A DNA stretch of 64,000 nucleotides from Monoplex corrugatus. Lineage: Eukaryota; Mollusca; Gastropoda; Littorinimorpha; Ranellidae. Shown piece by piece: positions 55,349 through 64,000 of the stretch. The position numbers and the translations under genes were made by a program. The notes below the pieces were generated by a model. The model saw only the letters and a list, made by a program, of their open reading frames with translations, searched no databases and was not told where the DNA came from. The first letter of the stretch is position 1; each line of letters begins with the position of its first letter. The stretch spans positions 2,041,656 through 2,105,655 of the forward strand of contig JAPXFY010000031.1 of assembly GCA_030674185.1 (NCBI GenBank), read 5' to 3'.

Positions 55349-57519
55349 AACAAGAAAACCAATGCAAGCGCGTATTATAAAACAAAACAAGACAAGACAA
55401 GCGCAAATTTTCGGCTAACCGGCCTTCGTCAAGCGCCATGAACACATGGGCACTCCATTCATGAACACATGGGCACTCCATTCATGAACACACGGGCACT
55501 CCATTCATGAACACATGGGTATTCCATTCATGAACACACGGGCACTCCATTCATGAACACACGGGCATTCCATTCATGAACACATGGGCACTCCATTCAT
55601 GAACACATGGGCACTCCATTCATGAACACATGGGTATTCCATTCATGAACACATGGGCACTCCATTCATGAACACATGGGCACTCCATTCATGAACACAT
55701 GGGCACTCCATTCATGAACACATGGGCACTCCATTCATGAACACACGGGCACTCCATTCATGAACGCACGGGCACTCCATTCATGAACACACGGGCACTC
55801 CATTCATGAACACATGGGCACTCCATTCATGAACACACGGGCACTCCATTCATGAACACATGGGCACTCCATTCAGAAACACAAGCATCCATCATGAACT
55901 ACACTGACTCATTCATGAACAAGTGCACTCTCCATCAAGAAACATGGCACACCATCAGAACACACGGGAAACCCATATCATGAACACACAGGCAACCATT
56001 TCCATAACCGCCTCGTCAATCCATTCATGAACACATGGGCATTCCATTCATGAACACATATGGCATTCCATTCATGAACACATGGGTACTCCATTCATGA
56101 ACACATGGGCACTCCATTCATGAACACATGGGTATTCCATTCATGAACACATGGGCACTCCATTCATGAACACATGGGCACTCCATTCATGAACACATGG
56201 GCACTCCATTCATGAACACAGGGTAACTCCATTCATGAACACATCGGGCACTCCATTCATGAACGCACGGCACTCCATTCATGAACACACGGGCACTCCA
56301 TTCATGAACACATGGGCACTCCATTCATGAACACACGGGCACTCCATTCATGAACACATGGGCACTCCATTCATGAACACACAGGCACTCCATTCATGAA
56401 CACACGGCACTCCATTCATGAACACACGGGCACTCCATTCATGAACACATGGGCACTCCATTCATGAACACATGGGCACTCCATTCATGAACACACGGGC
56501 ACTCCATTCATGAACCACGGGCACTCCATTCATGAACACATGGGCATTCCATTCATGAACACATGGCATTCCATTCATGAACACACGGGCATTTCCCTTC
56601 ATGAACACACGGGCACTCCATTCATGAACACATGGGCACTCCATTCATGAACACATGGGCACTCCATTCATGAACACACGGGACTCCATTCATGAACACA
56701 CGGGCATTCCATTCATGAACACATGGGCATCCATTCATGAACACATGGGCACTCCATTCATGAACACATGGGCACTCCATTCATGAACACATCGGGCACT
56801 CCATTCATGAACACACGGGCACTCCATTCATGAACACATGGGCACTCCATTCATGAACACATGGGCAACTCCATTCATGAACACAGGGCACTCCATTCAT
56901 GAACACACGGGCACTCCATTCATGAACACACGGGCACTCCATTCATGAACACAGGGCATCCATTCATGAACACATGGGCACTCCATTCATGAACACATGG
57001 GCACTCCATTCATGAACACATGGGCATTCCATTCATGAACACATGGCATTCCATTCATGAACACATGGGCACTCCATTCATGAACACACGGGCACTCCAT
57101 TCATGAACACAGGGCACTCCATTCATGAACACATGGGAACTCCATTTGAACACACGGGCATTCCATTCATGAACACATGGGCACTCCATTCATGAACACA
57201 CGGGCACTCCATTCATGAACACACGGGCACTCATTCATGAACACACGGGCATTCCATTCATGAACACACGGGCACTCCATTCATGAACACACGGGCATCT
57301 CATTCATGAACACACGGGCATTCCATTTGGTCCCTTTTTTATCCACTGGACGAGGCGGCAGGGAAGTTTTTAGTCCTCTTTTTATTATCCGTTTTTCGGT
57401 GTTTGTGGCCTGTTTGTTGTGACCGTTCGTTTCGCTTTTGACAAAGGCCGGTTGGCCGAAAATTTGCACTTGTCTTGTCTTGTTTTGTTTAATACGCGCT
57501 TGCATTGGTTTTTCTTGTT
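55349..57519. mobile_element. Foldback-type element: inverted ~83-bp ends around satellite F
   Basis: 55349-55432 (aacaagaaaaccaatgcaag ... aattttcggctaaccggcct ...) is present in inverted form at 57439-57519 with about 90% identity. Everything between is a 23-bp tandem array plus about 110 bp of unique sequence on the right. This is the layout of foldback/tandem-repeat-bearing MITEs. TSDs were not found with confidence. Confidence 0.72.
55436..57325. repeat. 23-bp satellite F, about 80 copies
   Basis: Unit attcatgaacacatgggcac plus tcc; the main variant is acacacggg. 55870-56020 is strongly corrupted by indels, while most of the rest is regular. Confidence 0.97.
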
Positions 57520-57539
57520 TTTCTGATTCCTGAATGATT

Positions 57540-57950
57540 GTAATACAAGATAATGTTTGCTGCACTTTGGGCGAATCCCCAGTGATAATTGAATTATCTT
57601 GTCCAGCTCAACAACCTGATAATTATAATTCCATGTGTACAGCACAAACACACCATGCCATGGCATGGTCGTCACACTTTACATGTACATAGACAAAAAT
57701 GGGTGAAGGGCAGTTGCCATTCTATACATCATTACAATGTAAACAGATACATACATTAATGCAGTATAAACACAAATTCTTAAACGATAACAACAAATCA
57801 TAACATCACTGCAGTATAAACATTGTTCATCGAAAATAATGACACATCTTAAATATGATATCAGAAATAGCTTGCAGTAACACTAGTCCACAAAAGAAAA
57901 AAAAGAATATATAAGGAGGAAAAAGATATCAATTATTTGATGAATTCAGT
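57540..57950. other. Unique sequence, nothing recognised
   Basis: AT-rich, with a small aacattgttcat/ataacatcactgcagtataa duplication around 57755-57825; no gene seen. Confidence 0.45.
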
Positions 57951-57951
57951 C

Positions 57952-58245
<294 letters not shown>

Positions 58246-58419
58246 AGATACTGGGGGTTATGGAACCACGTTAGTTCATCAAGAGTAAAAGGGAAGTACA
58301 TGTACTGTACATGCGGGAATTTGTATGGTTTGTTATTTTGGTTGTTGTTCTTGTCTTCCATATATGTCTGTTGAAGACAGTTGTCAGAAAACTTGTGCCC
58401 AGCTTGTTTCTTTACTTAA

Positions 58420-58733
58420 CCCTTTGATTCCCACACCCTATCCACCAACCACAAAAACTTAACCCTTTGATTCCCACACCCTATCCACCAACCACAAAAA
58501 CTTAACCCTTTGATTCCCTCAGCCTATCCACCAACCACAAAAACTTAACCCTTTTATTCCCTCACCCTATCCACCAGCTTCCTACTGCTGCTGTGCTCAT
58601 TTGTTCCAGTGCTGTGATCCTCTTTCCAGGAGTGATTTGACTAACGCCCCTCTCTCAAAGGGTTAAGTTTTTGCTTTTGCTGGCATGGTTGACAATGCAG
58701 GATGGTGGTGGACTGGGTACAGGAATGAAAGGG
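58420..58733. mobile_element. TTAA-type piggyBac-like MITE, copy e, with four tandem left arms
   Basis: TTAA at 58416-58419 and 58734-58737. TIRs CCCTTTGATTCCCACACCCT and (right, reverse complement) CCCTTTCATTCCTGTACCCA. The 43-bp left arm, ending in acttaa, is repeated four times. It also contains the ~73-bp segment shared with 40493-40565. Confidence 0.85.
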
Positions 58734-59099
58734 TTAAAGACATGCTTTCATTGTGTTTTTCCATCTGTTTATGGTTTCTGCTTCCTTTGTTGCTTACAGT
58801 CAATTTAATAGGTTAACGTTGGACATTAATCCATTCGTTTCACTTTTCTTTTACAGTGACGATCCCCAAACATTAAGCGAATGACATCCTTTTATTATAG
58901 CCATTGATTTAAAGGTAGTACAGGACGGTAAAGCCATATCAATATTCTCCTTGTCCTGTACATTGGCAGACAGCATGTTATTGTGAGCCTAGGTGGAGTC
59001 ATTGTTCTCTTACAACTGCGTGTGCGTGCCAGCAGTCTGTTATATAGTTGGCTTTTTGAGCCTGTGGACAAGAAAATACTACATACAATAATATGAGCT

Positions 59100-60930
59100 G
59101 GCAAGATCTTGAAGTGGTGGTTGACCAACCCTCATTTTATGGTGTAAACTTGTCCATAACGACATGGTTTCATGTAATGACCAACCCTCATTTTACAGTG
59201 TAAACTTGTCAATAATGACATGGTTTCATGTAATGGTCAACCCTCATTTTACAGTGTAAACTTGTCAATAATGACATGGATCCACCTACTGATCAACCCT
59301 CATTTTACAGTGTAAACTTGTCAATAACGACATGGTTTCATGTAATGGTCAACCCTCATTTTACAGTGTAAACTTGTCAATAGTGACATGGTTTCATGTA
59401 ATGACCAACCCTCATTTTACAGTGTAAACTTGTCAATAATGACATGGATCCACCTACTGATCAACCCTCATTTTACAGTGTAAACTTGTCAATAACGACA
59501 TGGTTTCATGTAATGGTCAACCCTCATTTTACAGTGTAAACTTGTCAATAATGACATGGATCCACCTACTGATCAACCCTCATTTTACAGTGTAAACTTG
59601 TCAATAATGACATGGATCCACCTACTGATCAACCCTCATTTTACAGTGTAAACTTGTCAATAACGACATGGTTTCATGTAATGACCAACCCTCATTTTAC
59701 AGTGTAAACTTGTCAATAGTGACATGGTTTCATGTAATGACCAACCCTCATTTTACAGTGTAAACTTGTCAATAGTGACATGGTTTCATGTAATGGTCAA
59801 CCCTCATTTTACAGTGTAAACTTGTCAATAGTGACATGGTTTCATGTAATGGTCAACCCTCATTTTACAGTGTAAACTTGTCAATAATGACATGGATCCA
59901 CCTACTGATCAACCCTCATTTTACAGTGTAAACTTGTCAATAATGACATGGTTTCATGTAATGGTCAACCCTCATTTTACAGTGTAAACTTGTCAATAAC
60001 GACATGGTTTCACCTACTGATCAACCCTGATTTTACAGTGTAAACTTGTCAATAATGACATGGATCCACCTACTGATCAACCCTCATTTTACAGTGTAAA
60101 CTTGTCAATAATGACATGGTTTCATGTAATGGTCAACCCTGATTTTACAGTGTAAACTTGTCAATAACGACATGGTTTCACCTACTGATCAACCCTCATT
60201 TTACAGTGTAAACTTGTCAATAATGACATGGTTTCATGTAATGACCAACCCTCATTTTACAGTGTAAACTTGTCAATAATGACATGGTTTCATGTAATGG
60301 TCAACCCTCATTTTACAGTGTAAACTTGTCAATAGTGACATGGATCCACCTACTGATCAACCCTCATTTTACAGTGTAAACTTGTCAATAATGACATGGA
60401 TCCACCTACTGGTCAACCCTCATTTTACAGTGTAAACTTGTCAATAATGACATGGTTTCATGTAATGGTCAACCCTCATTTTACAGTGTAAACTTGTCAA
60501 TAGTGACATGGTTTTCATGTAATGGTCAACCCTCATTTTACAGTGTAAACTTGTCAATAATGACATGGATCCACCTACTGGTCAACCCTCATTTTACAGT
60601 GTAAACTTGTCAATAATGACATGGTTTCATGTAATGGTCAACCCTCATTTTACAGTGTAAACTTGTCAATAGTGACATGGTTTCATGTAATGGTCAACCC
60701 TCATTTTACAGTGTAAACTTGTCAATAATGACATGGATCCACCTACTGGTCAACCCTGATTTTACAGTGTAAACTTGTCAATAACGACATGGTTTCACCT
60801 ACTGATCAACCCTCATTTTACAGTGTAAACTTGTCAATAATGACATGGATCCACCTACTGGTCAACCCTGATTTTACAGTGTAAACTTGTCAATAATGAC
60901 ATGCTTCCATTTAATAGTTAACCCTCGTTT
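59100..60930. repeat. 56-bp satellite G, about 33 copies, with two alternating cassettes
   Basis: The constant part contains caaccctcattttacagtgt and aaacttgtcaataatgacat, followed by either ggtttcatgtaatggt or ggatccacctactgat. The two cassettes are interspersed in irregular order. Each unit has the palindrome TTTACAGTGTAAA. Confidence 0.97.
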
Positions 60931-61064
60931 TATGCTGAATTCTATTGTGAGTGATAAATAATCGAAGTAGAAATAAGCACACTTATAGTACATTGTAATA
61001 CGTGAAAGATTTTTACTCTTATGATAAAGGCAAATTGTTTGTGGCTGTACATATCACTCTCTAT

Positions 61065-61860
61065 GTTTATAGTTTGGCTTGCTTGTGTCTTGTTCACCTG
61101 TTCCTCTTCAAGTAAACAAAGAAACACCGTTTTCTATCAAGCCAAAGTTTCTGTTTATAGTTTGGCTTGCTTGTGTCTTGTTCACCTGTTCCTCTTCAAG
61201 TAAACAAAGAAACACCGTTTTCTATCAAGCCAAAGTTTCTGTTTATAGTTTGGCTTGCTTGTGTCTTGTTCACCTGTTCCTCTTCAAGTAAACAAAGAAA
61301 CACCGTTTTCTATCAAGCCAAAGTTTCTGTTTATAGTTTGGCTTGCTTGTGTCTTGTTCACCTGTTCTTCTTCAAGTAAACAAAGAAACACCGTTTTCTA
61401 TCAAGCCAAAGTTTCTGTTTATAGTTTGGCTTGCTTGTGTCTTGTTCACCTGTTCCTCTTCAAGTAAACAAAGAAACACCGTTTTCTATCAAGCCAAAGT
61501 TTCTGTTTATAGTTTGGCTTGCTTGTGTCTTGTTCACCTGTTCCTCTTCAAGTAAACAAAGAAACACCGTTTTCTATCAAGCCAAAGTTTCTGTTTATAG
61601 TTTGGCTTGCTTGTGTACTTGTTCACCTGTTCCTCTTCAAGTAAACAAAGAAACATCGTTTTCTATCAAGCCAAAGTTTCTGTTTATAGTTTGGCTTGCT
61701 TGTGTACTTGTTCACCTGTTCCTCTTCAAGTAAACAAAGAAACATCGTTTTCTATCAAGCCAAAGTTTCTGTTTATAGTTTGGCTTGCTTGTGTACTTGT
61801 TCACCTGTTCCTCTTCAAGTAAACAAAGAAACATCGTTTTCTATCAAGCCAAAGTTTATG
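61065..61860. repeat. 88-bp satellite H, 9 copies
   Basis: The unit contains gtttatagtttggcttgctt, ttcacctgttcctcttcaag and accgttttctatcaagccaa. Later copies have gtgtacttg and aacatcg variants (89 bp). CAAGCCAAA near the unit end and TTTGGCTTG near the next start form an inverted repeat across every junction. Confidence 0.97.
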
Positions 61861-62271
61861 TGTTTTTTTTTCTGTCAACCGCAAATATGTGTATGACAAA
61901 AATGTTGTAACCAAGATGATTTTCAGCTGTTTCCGGATAGAGTGGTAGTTTCCCAAAACGAGGGTTAAGAAATGTGGACCGTTGAGGACTCGCATATGCG
62001 CTGAGTTGGAAGTGATGACGCCAAGATGAAGATTACACAGGATCTCAAAAGTGCCTGAAATATGTTTTTTTAAAATCAGCATTTTTTTTTTTAGGAAGGT
62101 TTGTGAACTGAACTTTCTCAAAAACTACTACTGCCAGTATTTGAAATCTGTCTTCACCATTGTTCTCACTTCATGTCGAGATTTATTGCATCTGATTCTT
62201 TTTCAAGGTCATAGTCACCCCGAGAAATACAAAGTCTGGGGTTTCAGTTGAGAAACAAGGGCTCCATGCTT

Positions 62272-62308
<37 letters not shown>

Positions 62309-62500
62309 AGAGACAGAATGGATTGACCATATTGCTTTAGACTGACTTCAGTTTTTTTGTTTTGTTTTCATGGTTTCGTTTTGGATTGGGTAACTAATTT
62401 TTTTTTCACCGGTAAAAAGAGACAAAGTAGCAAGGAAACCCCCCCCCCCCCCCAGATGTAAACCTACATCCTCAGATAGTAAACGTCTAAGTGTAAGTTG
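61861..62500. other. Mostly unique sequence with (ACA)n and poly-C
   Basis: (ACA)n at 62271-62308 and a poly-C run near 62438-62453; no gene recognised. Confidence 0.55.
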
Positions 62501-62507
62501 TAATTAA

Positions 62508-62677
62508 CCCTTCGACTTCCTCACCCTATCCTCCAGCCTCCTGCATTGCCAGCCGTGACAGCAAAGCAAAAACTTAACCTTTTCACTCCTTCACCCTATA
62601 AAAGCTGGTGGGTAGGGTGACGGTGTCAAAGGGTTAATTTTTTTGCGGCTGGCGGATAGGGTGCAGGAGTGAAAGGG
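62508..62677. mobile_element. TTAA-type piggyBac-like MITE, copy f, with nested inner copy
   Basis: TTAA at 62504-62507 and 62678-62681, TIRs CCCTTCGACTTCCTCACCCT and (right, reverse complement) CCCTTTCACTCCTGCACCCT. Inside, TTAA at 62574-62577 and 62634-62637 bound a 56-bp inner hairpin with the same terminal sequence. A clean example of nesting. Confidence 0.85.
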
Positions 62678-62911
62678 TTAAATGACCTCTGCATCACCCA
62701 GTTTCACTGTGTTTACATTTTGATATTTAGTGTTCACCTGTTGGCCACTGTCGAGTTCAGGGAATTCCCTTGCAGAAAATACCAGATATGTTCGTAGCCA
62801 TCATTATCACCCAACTGTCTCTCCACTTGTATGTAGTCCAGCTCTTCACTGTCACTGACTTAGTCCCACATTTCTTTGCTGTCATTACCTCCCTCAGCGC
62901 CAGCACCTTCT

Positions 62912-63718
62912 TTAATTGGCTTTTTCTCCATCATTTTCATCACCACTTTCTTCACCTTCTTTTTCATCTACACCTTCATCAGCTTCTTCTTCGCTTTCAT
63001 TACCTTCCTCAGCGCCAGCACCTTCTTCTTCACCTTCTACATCGCCTTCTTCATCAGCACCTTTTTCACCTTCTTCTTCACCTTCTTCCTCAGCTTCTTC
63101 TCCATTTTCTTTATCAACACCTTCTTGAGCTTCTTCTTCATCAACACCTTCTTCACCTTCTTCACCTTCTTCTTCATCTTTTTCATCAACACCTTCTTCA
63201 CCTTCTTCACCTTCTTCTTCATCTTTTTCATCAACACCTTCACCTTCTTCTTCATCTTCTTCTTTAATACCTTCTTCACCTTCTTCTTCATCTTCTTCAT
63301 CAACACCTTCTTCTTCACCTTCTTCATCAGCATCTTCTTTATCTTCATCCTCTTCATCAACACCTTCATCCACGTTTTTTCCTTCCTCCTTTGTTGGGAC
63401 ATACGTTACTGGCTGCAGTTGTTCACACTCTACGTTGGAGGACTTTTGGTAAGGCTCATCCAGTATCACAAGCCCAGGGGTGGTGACGCGAATAACTGTT
63501 GAGCCAGTCTCGTTCTTGACTAGGAGGAAGTTCATTCTTTTGTTATCTTTGAAGGCTTTCTTTAAGATATTGAAGACCTCGTTTTGGTTCAAAGTCCTTG
63601 TTGCCAGCAACTCTTCATCCGCTGTCTTGGTCTTGGTCTTGGTCTTGGTTTTGGTCTGGAGATTCATGACCTTGATGTCACGACTTTCGGATTCCGGGAT
63701 CTGCATTTCCAGAGTAGT
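62912..63718 (-). CDS. Terminal exon of an unrecognised gene with acidic tail
   Basis: A - strand frame of 268 codons ends at TAA (62912-62914). A good acceptor, ctgtccccag, precedes it, placing the exon start at 63718 in the same frame (TTLEMQIPESESRDIKVMNL). The first ~110 residues look like ordinary protein: a (KT)n stretch, then NQNEVFNILKKAFKDNKRMN, FLLVKNETGSTVIRVTTPGL and VILDEPYQKSSNVECEQLQP. The rest is Glu/Asp/Gly-rich repeats (VDEEDEEEGEEG and similar). I do not recognise the family. The ATG at 63704-63706 could also be a start, but the acceptor context favours an internal or last exon. Acidic tails of this kind occur in nuclear and cytoplasmic proteins, so no function is assigned. 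Confidence 0.6.
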   Translation of the reverse strand, partial: TTLEMQIPESESRDIKVMNLQTKTKTKTKTKTADEELLATRTLNQNEVFNILKKAFKDNKRMNFLLVKNETGSTVIRVTTPGLVILDEPYQKSSNVECEQLQPVTYVPTKEEGKNVDEGVDEEDEDKEDADEEGEEEGVDEEDEEEGEEGIKEEDEEEGEGVDEKDEEEGEEGEEGVDEKDEEEGEEGEEGVDEEEAQEGVDKENGEEAEEEGEEEGEKGADEEGDVEGEEEGAGAEEGNESEEEADEGVDEKEGEESGDENDGEKAN

Positions 63719-63736
63719 CTGGGGACAGAGTCATGT

Positions 63737-64000
63737 CTGTGTGGATTAGTGTCACATTGTGGATTAGTGTCACATTGTGGATTAGTGTCACATTGTGGAT
63801 TAGTGTCATATTGTGGATTAGTGTCATATTGTGGATTAGTGTCAATTGTGGATTAGTGTCATATTGTGGACTAGTGTCACATTGTGGATTAGTGTCATAT
63901 TGTGGATTAGTGTCATATTGTGGATTAGTGTCACATTGTGGATTAGTGTCATATTGTGGATTAGTGTCATATTGTGGATTAGTGTCATATTGTGGATTAG
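63737..64000. repeat. 18-bp satellite, at least 14 copies, running off the window
   Basis: Unit gtggattagtgtcacatt or ...catatt, starting 19 bp beyond the acceptor of the - strand exon. On that strand each unit reads ...gacactaatccacaa..., containing ACTAAT. The right end is beyond the window. Confidence 0.95.

Overview
The window is animal (eukaryotic) nuclear DNA. It has long introns with GT/AG boundaries, LINE and MITE debris, and very heavy satellite and minisatellite content. The LINE tails, the SINE-like (GAAC)n tails and the degree of divergence of the host gene suggest a lophotrochozoan, most likely a mollusc and perhaps a gastropod. That placement is inference; no species marker was identified.

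The one clearly recognisable host gene is the 3' half of an orthologue of the deubiquitinase USP9X (FAF-X, Drosophila fat facets), on the + strand from about 52 to the stop codon at 26278-26280. I could place 13 coding exons with consistent phases (2028 nt from the first full codon, 675 residues). They cover the conserved region C-terminal to the USP catalytic domain and end in a lineage-specific glutamine-rich tail. The first intron in the window uses a GC donor. The exon upstream and the catalytic core lie outside the window. The introns hold tandem arrays: a (TG)n array carrying copies of the exon-4 splice acceptor (2840-3553), a ~70-bp repeat (9046-9749), a ~65-bp repeat (12685-13955), a 39-bp satellite (18290-20880) and a 51-bp satellite (23481-25110). 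They also hold two non-LTR retrotransposon remnants, TTAA-flanked piggyBac-like MITEs, and a ~200-bp hairpin. The stop codon is followed by about 5.9 kb with almost no satellite DNA, probably a long 3' UTR.

From about 32.2 kb to 48.9 kb the sequence is nearly all satellite: (CA)n, then contiguous 27-bp, 23-bp and 22-bp satellites, then a 60-bp satellite. From 49 to 62.7 kb there are more transposon fragments and four more satellites (43, 23, 56 and 88 bp). Two of these can be traced to mobile elements. The 43-bp satellite is an expanded arm of the TTAA-flanked MITE family seen six times in the window. The 23-bp satellite at 55.4-57.3 kb lies between inverted copies of one ~83-bp sequence, like a foldback transposon.

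At the right edge, on the - strand, is the terminal coding exon (62912-63718) of an unrecognised gene ending in a long Glu/Asp-rich tail. An 18-bp tandem repeat fills the visible part of its upstream intron.

The main discovery themes are how satellites arise from transposon arms and from splice-site sequence, how they sit inside an essential gene, and which parts of the arrays look like unpolished consensus rather than biology. The very long open frames in the arrays are by-products of repeat periodicity, not genes.
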